Position numbers and translations under genes: made by a program. A stretch of 64,000 nt of DNA from CAZRWD01 sp964603785 (GTDB taxonomy: Bacteria; Fermentibacterota; Fermentibacteria; Fermentibacterales; Fermentibacteraceae), in contig CAZRWD010000006.1 of assembly GCA_964603785.1 (NCBI GenBank), positions 62,001-126,000 on the forward strand, read 5' to 3'. Shown here in pieces: positions 1-10,838 of this stretch. Below the pieces are notes generated by a model, which saw only the letters and a program-made list of their open reading frames with translations, did no database searches and was not told the DNA's origin. Position 1 is the stretch's first letter. Each line of letters opens with the position of its first letter.

Positions 1-2
1 AC

Positions 3-284
3 GTCTGCTATTCGTTCACGCAGACGATAGGCGGCAGCGAGGTCCTCACCTATGACTTCGACTCGCTCCAGGCAAAGGCCGCCGAGGTCCACAGGCTGCT
101 CACGGAGGCCTATCCTCAGATCGAGTTCCACAAGGTGACCATCCTCACCGTCGAGGAGACCAGGTACGACAACATAGTGGCCGCGATCGACGCCTGCGCC
201 AGGGCGGGCTTCGACCAGCCGGGCCTCCAGGTCGCTCCCACGGCATCGGTGGAGCAGGCCACCTCAGCGGCGATGGGCAGGTGA
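3..284 (+). CDS. ExbD/TolR-family protein, 3' end only
   Basis: This open frame enters from the left edge of the window and ends at a TGA, so only the last ~93 codons are visible. The C-terminal pattern (a helix, then a YDNIVAAIDACARAGF stretch) matches the periplasmic domain of ExbD/TolR subunits, which couple the ion gradient of an ExbB-type motor to outer-membrane processes. Another ExbD-like gene starts 4 bp downstream, so two ExbD paralogues are probably co-transcribed. The N-terminal membrane segment lies outside the window, so the assignment rests on the C-terminal fold and the neighbour. Confidence 0.75.
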   Translation, partial: VCYSFTQTIGGSEVLTYDFDSLQAKAAEVHRLLTEAYPQIEFHKVTILTVEETRYDNIVAAIDACARAGFDQPGLQVAPTASVEQATSAAMGR

Positions 285-288
285 CGGG

Positions 289-831
289 ATGAGCGCACCC
301 ACCAAGAGGCACGTCCCCCTCCTCCTGGGCTACAACAAGTCGAAGGCCACGGTCCGGGGGAAGAAGCGCAGGGTGGCCGTACAGCTCACCTCCATGATCG
401 ACATGTTCACCATACTCGTCGTCTTCCTACTCCAGTCCTTCAGCGCGGAAGGCCAGATCGTGAATCTGAGCGAGGCGATGACCCTGCCCAAGTCCATCGC
501 CGAAACCCCGATAGAGCTGAAGCTGGAGATCCAGGTCAACAACAGGGTCATCGTCGTCGACGGCGATCCCATCGTCGCTGTGGACTCCGACCTCCTCTCG
601 GCGGGGAACTCGATCCCCGCCCTGGTCACCAGGCTGCGCGAGCACATGGAATACACCCGCAGGCTGCGCGGTACACTGGTCGAGGAGGACATGAGGATCA
701 ACATCCAGGGTGACATTGCGATTCCCGCCATCCTCCTCCAGCGGGTGATGGCCAGCTGCTCGGAGGCGGGGTTCTCGCTGCAGAACCTGGAAGTGATCAG
801 ATCGGAGGGAGGTGGGGAGAATGGCGACTAG
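289..831 (+). CDS. ExbD/TolR-family biopolymer transport protein
   Basis: A 180-residue protein with a short basic N-terminus, one membrane segment (about residues 33-51) containing the conserved ionisable Asp at residue 38 (SMIDMF), and a periplasmic domain. This is the layout of ExbD/TolR, the proton-channel subunit that works with an ExbB/TolQ partner to energise TonB-like proteins. It is the second ExbD in a row, and it overlaps the following AgmX/TonB-like gene by 11 bp, so the three genes very likely form one envelope-energising complex. The ATG is the first start after the preceding stop. Confidence 0.85.
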   Translation: MSAPTKRHVPLLLGYNKSKATVRGKKRRVAVQLTSMIDMFTILVVFLLQSFSAEGQIVNLSEAMTLPKSIAETPIELKLEIQVNNRVIVVDGDPIVAVDSDLLSAGNSIPALVTRLREHMEYTRRLRGTLVEEDMRINIQGDIAIPAILLQRVMASCSEAGFSLQNLEVIRSEGGGENGD

Positions 832-2707
832 CGGGTCCGCTCCGGAGCGGAAGGTCCTGGCGATCGCCGTGCTGCGTGACGGGAAGGTCATCAGCAAGCT
901 GATCCCCGACCGGACCCAGGTGAAGATGGGAACCGGCTTCGGCAACAACATCGTCGTCGAGGGGGTCGAGGCGCCCGACAGCTATCCCCTCATCGCGCCC
1001 GGGCCGGACAGGGACACCTGGGTGCTCAGGCTGACCGAGGAGATGGACTCGACCATAACCTCGACCGACAGCACGAAGCTCGACTTCGGGGACCTGAAGG
1101 GGCTGGGCATCTTCCCCAGGGACGACCAGGGCTTCTACCTGCTCAACGTGCGCTACGGCGACCAGGGGCAGGTCAGCATCGGTCCATACGCCATCCATTT
1201 CGGCTTCATCAACCCTCCCGAGCGCAGGGAGCCGGAGAAGCCCGCGGCCAGGAAGGAGCCCGAAAAGGCGGCGGAGGCGGGGCAGGCGCCCGCCGCGGAG
1301 GACGGCAGGGTCCTCAAGATCTCCATCGAGGCCCCCGGCGCGCAGAGGCGCGACATGTATCCGAACGCAGGCATAATGACGGTCGGCGAGGCCGACTACA
1401 ACACCGTCGCCGTGAGGAATGCCGGTCTGCCCAGGATTCACACGCTCCTCGAGCCGCAGGGTACGAAGTACCTCCTCAGGCTGCTGCCGCAGATCAAGGG
1501 CGGAGTCGAGGTCAAGGGAAGCATCATCCCGTTCGCGACGCTCATCGAGCGTAACGTCATGAGGCAGGACAAGCCGGGCGATCCCTGGACGTGGGTGATG
1601 GACCGGAACGTGTCCGGCGTGTTCACGATCGGTGGCACCGAGGTCTTCTTCGGCTTCGGGGAGCCTCCGTCGGAGCCGGTCGAGAAGCCCGTCCCCAGGC
1701 CCGCGCAGGTCGAGAGGAAGCCGTTCGTTCCCTCGAAGTACGACTGGGGGCTCTTCGGGGCCCGTCCTCACGACGCGGTCGCCTTCAAGGGCCAGGGAGC
1801 CGAGAAGAACCGGCTCCAGATGGCCATGGGCATCATCCTCTGCGTGGCGCTCATCCTCGGCGCCGCATTCGACAGGCTCGTCATGGTCAGGATCGAGAGC
1901 AAGTCCGACATCCTCCGCCGCGCCCCCACGGCGCGTGTGGCCAGCCTGGCCAACCCCCAGACCGACACCGAGGGGATAGGCGAGGAGATCATCTCCGAAT
2001 CGGACCTCGGCGAGGCGGTCGGACAGGTCGGCGGACCCGGCGGAGGCGCGCCCGGAGGCGGCGACGAAGGTCCCGCAGGGGTGGCCGCGGGAGCTGCGGC
2101 AGGTCAGAGCGTGCTCCAGAATATCGGGTTCGCGGCGTACGGGACCCAGGGCGTGGGCGGCGGAGCGGGCTTCATCGGCGACCTCCAGTCGGCCGCCTCC
2201 TCGGGCCTGGGCCTGGCCTCCGGACAGACCGGCGAAGCCCTCCTGGCGGGTGCTGGAGGAGGCGGGTCCGGCGGCATCTCGGCCCTCGTCCCTGCGGGCG
2301 GGGGCGTCGTGAGCACCGCCGAGACCGTCTCGCAGAGCGAGATCGAGGCGGTCCACAGGGCGGCCCAGGTGAGCTTCTCGGCCACCGGCTCGGGCGAGGC
2401 CCTCGACCTCGGCCAGAGGAACATCACGGACATCCGCGGCAGGATCAACGTCATAAAGATGAGGATCCAGGCTGCCTACGAGAGCCTCCTCAGGTCGAAC
2501 CCCACGGCCGGCGGGGTCATCTACATCAACTTCTCCATCACTCCCGGCGGCTCGGTCACGGGGGTGAGCGTGAGCGCGCCACCCGAGCTCTCTGGCCTGG
2601 TCCCGACGGTCCAGTCGGCAGTCTCGGGGCTGAATTTCGGCCCGGCGGAGGGACAGACCTCGAACCTCGACATGTCGGTCCCGTTCAATCTCGTCCCCCC
2701 CCAGTAG
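821..2707 (+). CDS. AgmX/TonB-like membrane protein with duplicated N-terminal module
   Basis: About 628 residues. Two similar modules (roughly 10-130 and 160-285) share the pattern of an FHA-like or AgmX-type fold: a basic stretch, a 'G..NNIVV'-type strand, and an ending of 'F(G/I)..PP'. A charged linker leads to one membrane segment near residues 333-350. A Gly/Ala-rich low-complexity stretch follows (about 405-510), then a C-terminal TonB/AgmX-type domain from about 540. By analogy with AgmX/PglI and TonB, it probably transmits ExbD-linked energy to the outer membrane. I chose the ATG because GGAGG/GGGAGGT lies 7-12 bases upstream; a GTG nine bases earlier sits inside that ribosome site. 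Confidence 0.7.
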   Translation: MATSGSAPERKVLAIAVLRDGKVISKLIPDRTQVKMGTGFGNNIVVEGVEAPDSYPLIAPGPDRDTWVLRLTEEMDSTITSTDSTKLDFGDLKGLGIFPRDDQGFYLLNVRYGDQGQVSIGPYAIHFGFINPPERREPEKPAARKEPEKAAEAGQAPAAEDGRVLKISIEAPGAQRRDMYPNAGIMTVGEADYNTVAVRNAGLPRIHTLLEPQGTKYLLRLLPQIKGGVEVKGSIIPFATLIERNVMRQDKPGDPWTWVMDRNVSGVFTIGGTEVFFGFGEPPSEPVEKPVPRPAQVERKPFVPSKYDWGLFGARPHDAVAFKGQGAEKNRLQMAMGIILCVALILGAAFDRLVMVRIESKSDILRRAPTARVASLANPQTDTEGIGEEIISESDLGEAVGQVGGPGGGAPGGGDEGPAGVAAGAAAGQSVLQNIGFAAYGTQGVGGGAGFIGDLQSAASSGLGLASGQTGEALLAGAGGGGSGGISALVPAGGGVVSTAETVSQSEIEAVHRAAQVSFSATGSGEALDLGQRNITDIRGRINVIKMRIQAAYESLLRSNPTAGGVIYINFSITPGGSVTGVSVSAPPELSGLVPTVQSAVSGLNFGPAEGQTSNLDMSVPFNLVPPQ

Positions 2708-2726
2708 GATCGGCCCCATTCGCAGC

Positions 2727-2755
2727 GCGGCCCGGGAGGTCCTCTCCCGGGCCGC
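2727..2755. terminator. GC-rich hairpin after the ExbD/AgmX genes
   Basis: A perfect 12-bp inverted repeat (GCGGCCCGGGAG and its complement) with a 5-nt loop, 20 bp after the agmX-like stop. There is no U-tract, so it may be a processing or partial termination site. Its core recurs at 3332-3358 and, in shorter form, at 61320-61340. Confidence 0.55.
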
Positions 2756-2843
2756 TCCAGCATCAGCGATTGACACTCACCCCGAAGGCGGGAATATGAT
2801 CCCTGGCGGGAGCCCGCAGGCATCCCGGCGGAAGGGGTTGTTC

Positions 2844-3194
2844 ATGAAATGGTTGCTGGTCTTGATGGCCGTCCGGGCCGTGGCGCTGGCACAGGATCAG
2901 GCCCCATGGACGGACGCCGTCCGCGAGGCCGTCTCGACCGTGCAGGAACAGGCCGCGTCCGCCTACGAGGCACTGCTCCTGGAGGTTCCGGGGGCCGCGG
3001 GGCGGATCACCCTCGGCTTCACCGTCAACAGGGACGGCTTCGTGAGCGCAGTGGAGGTCGAGTATGAAGAAGTCCTCGCTCCCGTGGCCCTGGTGATCGA
3101 GGCGGCGGCAGGAGACCTGATGATGGGACCCCTGGACATCTTCTCGCCGGTCGACATCTCGATCCCCTTCGACTTCTCGCCTCCGGAGGAGTAG
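2844..3194 (+). CDS. Small secreted TonB/AgmX C-terminal-domain-like protein
   Basis: A 116-residue protein starting with a signal peptide (MKWLLVLMAVRAVALAQ) and consisting almost entirely of one domain. The domain resembles the C-terminus of the upstream AgmX-like protein: a helix with 'AYEALL', then 'GRITLGFTVNRDG', a second helix, and a terminal strand ending 'IPFDFSPP'. It looks like a free-standing copy of that TonB/AgmX C-terminal module, probably periplasmic. I chose the ATG for its signal peptide and the GGAAGGGG upstream; the longer frame from 2796 adds an unlikely leader. Exact function unknown. Confidence 0.6.
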   Translation: MKWLLVLMAVRAVALAQDQAPWTDAVREAVSTVQEQAASAYEALLLEVPGAAGRITLGFTVNRDGFVSAVEVEYEEVLAPVALVIEAAAGDLMMGPLDIFSPVDISIPFDFSPPEE

Positions 3195-3331
3195 CGCTCC
3201 AGAGGCGCGGACACGAACCGCAGCTCATCCCCGGGATCCGAGGGGCAGTCCGAGGTCCCCCGGGCACCCCGCTCCGGCCGGCACATTCACCTCACCGCAG
3301 AGATGCGCCGCTGCCCCGAACCATGAAGGAA

Positions 3332-3358
3332 CGGCCCGGGAGGAGGCCTCCCGGGCCG
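3332..3358. terminator. GC-rich hairpin between convergent genes, after groEL
   Basis: A perfect 12-bp stem (CGGCCCGGGAGG and its complement) with a 3-nt AGG loop, 22 bp past the groEL stop in the convergent gap 3195-3380. It is symmetrical, so it could act on both transcripts. No U-run follows on either strand. The rest of the gap shows no gene. Confidence 0.6.
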
Positions 3359-3380
3359 CACCCGTCAGAGCCGCGGGGCC

Positions 3381-5006
<1,626 letters not shown>

Positions 5007-5018
5007 CGACTGTGCCTC

Positions 5019-5321
5019 CTAGCCTTCCACAACGGCCAGAATGTCGTCCTCGCGGACGATCACGTACTCCTCGCCATCGATCTTCACTTCGGTTCCCGAG
5101 TACTTGCCGATGAGGACCCGGTCCCCCTCCTTGACCTGAGGGGCTATGAAGCCCTCCCCGTCCTCCTTGCGCCTGCCCTGGCCAACCTTGATGACCCTGC
5201 CCTCGAGGGGCTTCTCCTTGGCGGTGTCGGGCAGTACGATTCCACCCTTCATGATCTCCTGGGGCTCCTCGCGCTTGACCAGGACCCTGTCGAACATCGG
5301 GCGCACGCTGGTGCCGGCCAT
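5019..5321 (-). CDS. groES: Co-chaperonin GroES (10 kDa)
   Basis: A 100-residue heptameric lid for GroEL. It shows the family signature RPMFDRVLVKR near the start, the mobile-loop region EIMKGGIVLPDTA, and a C-terminal 'EYVIVREDDILAVVE'. It is the first gene of the groESL operon, with AAAGGAG 9 bases before the ATG. The upstream region has a 13-bp palindrome but no recognisable CIRCE (HrcA) element, so heat control probably uses another regulator. Confidence 0.97.
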   Translation of the reverse strand: MAGTSVRPMFDRVLVKREEPQEIMKGGIVLPDTAKEKPLEGRVIKVGQGRRKEDGEGFIAPQVKEGDRVLIGKYSGTEVKIDGEEYVIVREDDILAVVEG

Positions 5322-5381
5322 GTCCTCTCAGCTCCTTTCGAGTGGATCTCAATTGACATAGAAACTCACGCCGTATGTGAA

Positions 5382-5394
5382 GCATACCGTATGC
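5382..5394. promoter_or_regulatory. Palindromic operator candidate upstream of groESL
   Basis: A perfect 6-bp-arm palindrome GCATAC-C-GTATGC, about 60 bp upstream of the groES start. A further CGTATG half-site adjoins it at 5372-5377. A repressor dimer site controlling groESL is plausible. It could also act on the divergent hutH gene. No CIRCE consensus (TTAGCACTC...GAGTGCTAA) is present in the 5322-5590 gap. Confidence 0.4.
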
Positions 5395-5590
5395 CAGAAA
5401 TGTCCCCGCCTGTCCAGCCGCTGCTAAGTTACTCCGGTACAGGAATATGCCGGTTCCGACGAGAAGCCCGGTGAGCGGCCGGGCCGGTCCGGGCCATCCC
5501 GCGTGGTCAGTTTGACGCGACGGGAGGCTGCACGGACAGCGCGGCGTTCGCATATTCACGTACACCGACACGAAGGACGAGAGGTCTGGC

Positions 5591-7129
<1,539 letters not shown>

Positions 7130-7140
7130 CCCCGGAGCCT

Positions 7141-7533
7141 TCACATACCCGAGGGGTGGAACACCCGGGTGTGCTCGAGGACCCATGTGGCGATGCCCTC
7201 GTCGGACTCGCCACCGGCGGCCTTCATGGCCGCCTCGAGGACATCCTCCCGGCAGATCCTTAGCCGGCTGCCGGGGATGTCCACCGCCAGCCCCACCACG
7301 GGCCATCCTGCGGCGATGCTGTCCAGCAGGGTGTAGAAGACCCCTCCATAGCGCTTGAGGAGGGTGTCACCCTCCGAGAGGGAGCCCTGCATGCTGATGA
7401 CGAGAGTCGTGTCGGCGAGGGAGACCGAGTCGGCCGGTATTCCCAGGCTGTTGAGGTCGTCCAGCAGACCTGCACCGGCCACGCCGCCCGGCAGGAGCGC
7501 CGTCAGAAGGAGAATCGTGACTGATCGGGACAA
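7141..7533 (-). CDS. Secreted protein of unknown function
   Basis: 130 residues starting with a hydrophobic signal peptide (SVTILLLTALLPGGVAGA). The mature part is short, mixed alpha/beta and has one Cys. I do not recognise the family. The TTG start is supported by GGGAGGTTG 6 bases upstream. It converges on hutH with an 11-bp gap and diverges from the pdx operon, so it forms a single-gene unit. Localisation to the envelope is inferred only from the signal peptide. Confidence 0.55.
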   Translation of the reverse strand: MSRSVTILLLTALLPGGVAGAGLLDDLNSLGIPADSVSLADTTLVISMQGSLSEGDTLLKRYGGVFYTLLDSIAAGWPVVGLAVDIPGSRLRICREDVLEAAMKAAGGESDEGIATWVLEHTRVFHPSGM

Positions 7534-7590
7534 TGGGCAACCTCCCGCGGTTGCACATAAGATGAGTGCGCGGGTCTCCGCTGAAAAGGC

Positions 7591-7618
7591 TTGACCGCGC
7601 CGATTCCCATCCTATCTA
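7591..7618 (+). promoter_or_regulatory. Candidate promoter of the pdxST operon
   Basis: A -35 box TTGACC (5 of 6 consensus) is followed after 16 bp by TATCTA. The predicted start of transcription falls at or just before the ATG at 7627, so the first gene may be read from a leaderless or very short-leader mRNA. No Shine-Dalgarno sequence is seen before that ATG. Confidence 0.45.
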
Positions 7619-7626
7619 TCCACCCC

Positions 7627-8076
7627 ATGGGAGCAATGATCCTCTCTCTTCTGATCTCGACCGCCGCCGCGGGCGGCGTGCCGCGCTCCATACTAATGCT
7701 GGACAGGGAGATGGGAGGGCTTGTCGACAGCTACCTGGAGGCCGTCCCGGAGTGTCCCGTCCGTGGGGACACGCCAGTGAGGCTCTGGCTGCTCGACCTC
7801 TCCTCGATCAGGGTCAGGGGGGCGCTGCGCCCGGCCCTCCTCTCGGCCGGCGACGCGGACGATCCTGTTTTACGCGGGGCTCTCAAGCGTTATCTTCTGT
7901 GCTGCGAGACCTGCCTGGAAGCCTTCGACGATGTCAGAGCCGCGTTGCGGTCGGAAGCCGTCCCGGATTCGGTTTCCTGCATCTCGATGGAGGAGGCGCT
8001 GATCGAAGCCGACAGCGCGTGGCTGGAAGCCGGCTCGGCATTGTTCGGGCGTCTGGCCGAAGAGGGATGGAGATGA
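7627..8076 (+). CDS. Secreted protein of unknown function, first gene of the pdx operon
   Basis: About 149 residues with an N-terminal hydrophobic signal (MILSLLISTAAAGG) and a helical mature part with four Cys, including 'LLCCETCLE'. The family is not recognised. The frame can be opened at a TTG at 7591, but that codon forms part of a good -35 box, so ATG 7627 or ATG 7636 is more likely. Its stop overlaps the pdxS start by 4 bp (ATGA), so the two are translationally coupled, although a role in PLP synthesis is not implied. Confidence 0.6.
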   Translation: MGAMILSLLISTAAAGGVPRSILMLDREMGGLVDSYLEAVPECPVRGDTPVRLWLLDLSSIRVRGALRPALLSAGDADDPVLRGALKRYLLCCETCLEAFDDVRAALRSEAVPDSVSCISMEEALIEADSAWLEAGSALFGRLAEEGWR

Positions 8077-8960
8077 ACAGGGACGAGAGCACATACAGGG
8101 TGAAGCTAGGTCACGCCGAGATGCTCAAGGGCGGCGTGATCATGGACGTGGTGACCCCGGACCACGCCAGGATAGCCCAGGAGGCCGGAGCCGTCGCCGT
8201 GATGGCCCTGGAGCGCGTGCCCGCCGACATCAGGGTGGCGGGCGGGGTGGCCCGGATGTCCGACCCGGACGTCATCAGGGCCATCCAGGAGGCCGTCACC
8301 ATCCCCGTCATGGCCAAGTGCCGGATAGGCCACTTCGTGGAGGCGCAGGTCCTCGAGGCCCTCGAAGTGGATTTCGTCGACGAGTCCGAGGTCCTCACCC
8401 CTGCCGACGAGAGCCATCACATCGACAAGTGGGGCTTCCGCATCCCGTTCGTCTGCGGGGCCACGAACCTCGGCGAGGCCCTGCGCAGGATCGGGGAGGG
8501 CGCCGCCATGATACGCACCAAGGGCGAGGCCGGGACGGGCGACGTGGTTGAGGCGGTCCGCCATGCGAGGAGCGTGCTCGGCGAGATGGCACGGATCCGG
8601 ACCATGCCCCGCGGGGAGCTGATGACCCGTGCGAAGGAGCTCGGTGCGCCCTACGACCTGGTGGTTTTCGTCCACGAGAACGGGAGGCTTCCCGTGGTCA
8701 ACTTCGCCGCGGGCGGCGTGGCCACTCCCGCCGATGCGGCCCTCATGATGCAGCTCGGGATGGACGGCGTCTTCGTAGGCAGCGGCATCTTCAAGAGCGG
8801 AGACCCCGCCCGCAGGGCGAAGGCCATAGTGGAGGCCGTGAGCCAGTTCGACAAGCCCGAGATAATCGCCCGCGTGTCCGCCGGCCTCGGCGAGCCCATG
8901 GTCGGCATCAACGTCACGTCCATCCGGCCCGAGGACAGGCTGGCGGGCAGAGGCTGGTAG
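8073..8960 (+). CDS. pdxS: Pyridoxal 5'-phosphate synthase lyase subunit PdxS
   Basis: 295 residues. PdxS joins ribose 5-phosphate, glyceraldehyde 3-phosphate and ammonia from PdxT into PLP in a 12-mer barrel complex. The catalytic lysine that binds the sugar is in VMAKCRIGH (Lys82), the early Asp is Asp25 (IMDVVTPDHAR), and the phosphate-binding 'RTKGEAGTG' is present. The sequence is near family consensus throughout. I chose ATG 8073 because GAGGG lies 6 bases upstream; ATG 8067 is too close to that site. pdxT follows with a 1-bp gap. Confidence 0.97.
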   Translation: MNRDESTYRVKLGHAEMLKGGVIMDVVTPDHARIAQEAGAVAVMALERVPADIRVAGGVARMSDPDVIRAIQEAVTIPVMAKCRIGHFVEAQVLEALEVDFVDESEVLTPADESHHIDKWGFRIPFVCGATNLGEALRRIGEGAAMIRTKGEAGTGDVVEAVRHARSVLGEMARIRTMPRGELMTRAKELGAPYDLVVFVHENGRLPVVNFAAGGVATPADAALMMQLGMDGVFVGSGIFKSGDPARRAKAIVEAVSQFDKPEIIARVSAGLGEPMVGINVTSIRPEDRLAGRGW

Positions 8961-8961
8961 C

Positions 8962-9552
8962 TTGAGGATAGGAATCCTCGCCCTGCAGGGCGGGGTCGTC
9001 GAGCACGCCAGGATGCTCGGGGCCCTGGGCGTGCAGGTCCGTTCCGTCCGGCTCCCGGGCGATCTCGAGGACATCGACGGACTCATCCTGCCCGGGGGCG
9101 AATCCACTGCCATCGTGAGGCTCGTCGACCGATGGAGCCTCGCGGGGCCGCTTTCGAGACTCGTCTCCGGCGGCCTTCCCACATGGGGCACGTGCGCGGG
9201 AGCCATCCTCCTCGCGAGCAGGGTGGGGGAGCGTGATCACGAGATCACCCAGCACTGCCTCTCGCTCGCGAGGGTCGGAGCCGTGCGCAACGCCTTCGGC
9301 AGACAGGTTCACTCCTTCCAGGAGGACCTGTCCATAGACGGCCTGGAGTCCCCGTTCCCGGGCGTCTTCATCCGGGCGCCCCTCCTCGAGCCCCTGTCGC
9401 CCGAGGTCGAAGTCCTCGCGCGCGTCGGGGAGGGGGCGGTCTTCCTGCGGGACCGGGGCGTGTGGCTCACCTCCTTCCATCCCGAGCTGACGGGGGACGA
9501 CCGCGTCCACAGGATGTTCCTGTCCTCGGTGAGAGGCCGGGACACTGGCTGA
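8962..9552 (+). CDS. pdxT: Pyridoxal 5'-phosphate synthase glutaminase subunit PdxT
   Basis: 196 residues, class-I glutamine amidotransferase that hydrolyses glutamine and channels ammonia to PdxS. The catalytic triad is visible: Cys78 in WGTCAGA, and His173 with Glu175 in FHPEL. The oxyanion region LPGGEST is at residues 44-50. It uses a TTG start immediately after the pdxS stop, consistent with coupled, equimolar production of the two subunits. Confidence 0.96.
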   Translation: MRIGILALQGGVVEHARMLGALGVQVRSVRLPGDLEDIDGLILPGGESTAIVRLVDRWSLAGPLSRLVSGGLPTWGTCAGAILLASRVGERDHEITQHCLSLARVGAVRNAFGRQVHSFQEDLSIDGLESPFPGVFIRAPLLEPLSPEVEVLARVGEGAVFLRDRGVWLTSFHPELTGDDRVHRMFLSSVRGRDTG

Positions 9553-9562
9553 CACCCGATGC

Positions 9563-10414
9563 GTGGAGTGCTTCCGGCGGGGCCTGGGCTCGTTCATGGC
9601 CCTCGGCGGGCTGGAGGGTGCCGAGGCGGCACCGCTCCTCGAGTCCTACATCGAGGACATCGAGACCCGGCTCGCCGGACTCCCCCCTCCACTGGCCGGG
9701 GCTCCGGCATACCGCGATCTGAGGGAGAGGCTCGACGGAGCCGACATCTTCCGCGGTATCAAGGAGAGCTTCACGAACGCGCTCCTGGAGAGCCTGCCGG
9801 CTCTCAGGGAACAGGCGCTCGGCTTCGGCGACCCGCTCGCCGCGGCGCTCCGGGCGGCAACCTGGTCCAACCTCATAGATGTCGCCCAGGGAGCGCCCAT
9901 CCCGACTGTGCCCGCCCTCCTCGAGACGCTCTTCCGCCCGCTGGCGCTCGACGAGACCGCAGCCTTCTCGCACCTCGCCGCAGGCTCGCGGAACATCGTG
10001 GTCTTCGGCGACAACGCCGGAGAGACAGTCCTTGACAGACTGTTCATGGAGATGCTCCCGCCCGGCCCGAGAGTGACCTACATGGTCCGCCCCCTGCCGG
10101 TCATGAACGACGCCACGGTGCTCGACGCCGAGGAGGCGGGCATAGGCGGCCTCGCATCGGTTGCCGTGACCGGGCTGGACGCCCCCACGGCCTCCCTCGA
10201 TCTCGCCGAACCCGCCGCGAGGAGGGCGCTGGAGGAGGCCGACCTGATCCTGTCCAAGGGACAGGGGAACCTCGAGGGACTTCTCGGAACCATCGACGAC
10301 AGGCTCTACTACTCCTTCGCCGTGAAGTGCGATGTTATCTCGGATGTGACCGGGCTGCCCCGGGGAAGCGGCGTATTCGCGGGCAGCCGGATGCTGCCCG
10401 GCTGGAGGAGATGA
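9563..10414 (+). CDS. DUF89 (ARMT1-like) metal-dependent phosphatase
   Basis: About 283 residues of the DUF89 family, metal-dependent phosphatases thought to remove damaged or excess sugar and cofactor phosphates. The signatures FGDNAGE (Asp150, Asn151), 'VMNDAT' and 'LSKGQGNLE' are all present. The family's N-terminal C-x-x-C pattern is only complete (RCVEC) if translation begins upstream of this GTG, at a CTG at 9545, because a stop closes the frame at 9530-9532. The start is therefore uncertain. It lies between pdxT and an fmdB-like gene, and a role in phosphometabolite repair near PLP synthesis is reasonable. Confidence 0.85.
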   Translation: MECFRRGLGSFMALGGLEGAEAAPLLESYIEDIETRLAGLPPPLAGAPAYRDLRERLDGADIFRGIKESFTNALLESLPALREQALGFGDPLAAALRAATWSNLIDVAQGAPIPTVPALLETLFRPLALDETAAFSHLAAGSRNIVVFGDNAGETVLDRLFMEMLPPGPRVTYMVRPLPVMNDATVLDAEEAGIGGLASVAVTGLDAPTASLDLAEPAARRALEEADLILSKGQGNLEGLLGTIDDRLYYSFAVKCDVISDVTGLPRGSGVFAGSRMLPGWRR

Positions 10415-10827
10415 TGCCCATCTACGAGTATCTCTGTCCCGGCTGCAACGTGATCTTCCAGTTCCTCGTACGCAGCGCCTCCGGAGCGCTGCCGAGGTGC
10501 CCGAGGTGCGGGGGGGGAGGTCTCGAGAGGGTCATGAGCACCTTCGCGACCTCCCGTAGCCAGGGTGCCGGCGCCGGCGCCGAGGGTGGCGGGGACATCC
10601 CCGACCTGTCCGACCTGGACGAGAGCGATCCGAGGTCGATGGCGCGGGCCATCCGGCACATGGCGGACGAGATGGGCGAGGATCTCGGCCCCGAGCTCTC
10701 GGAGGCTATCTCCAGGCTCGAGGCCGGAGAGGATCCCGAGCAGGTCGAGCGCGAGCTGGAGGAGGCGGGTCTGGCGGATGGCGACGCCGGCGGCCCGTCC
10801 AGGGACGACGGACTCTACGAGGCATAG
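10414..10827 (+). CDS. FmdB-family zinc ribbon protein
   Basis: 137 residues. The first ~45 form the FmdB zinc ribbon: MPIYEYLCPGC, then CPRCGG, four Cys for one metal. A long acidic tail rich in Asp/Glu and Gly follows (DLSDLDESDP and a helical Glu-rich end), longer than in most FmdB proteins. Function in the family is poorly known; some members are called regulatory. ATG 10411 and 10414 are both possible; GGAGG is better spaced for the second. It is coupled to the DUF89 gene. Confidence 0.85.
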   Translation: MPIYEYLCPGCNVIFQFLVRSASGALPRCPRCGGGGLERVMSTFATSRSQGAGAGAEGGGDIPDLSDLDESDPRSMARAIRHMADEMGEDLGPELSEAISRLEAGEDPEQVERELEEAGLADGDAGGPSRDDGLYEA

Positions 10828-10838
10828 GAGGATTAGAA

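Noticed and set aside
797..2776. A 659-codon open frame antisense to the agmX-like gene.
   Set aside because: It is a shadow of a GC-rich gene in the opposite strand: composition is Arg/Gly/Asp-rich, no domain is recognisable, and the plus-strand protein has clear domains, a ribosome site and operon context.
5322..5590. A CIRCE/HrcA operator upstream of groESL.
   Set aside because: No TTAGCACTC...GAGTGCTAA pair occurs; only the unrelated palindrome at 5382-5394 is present.
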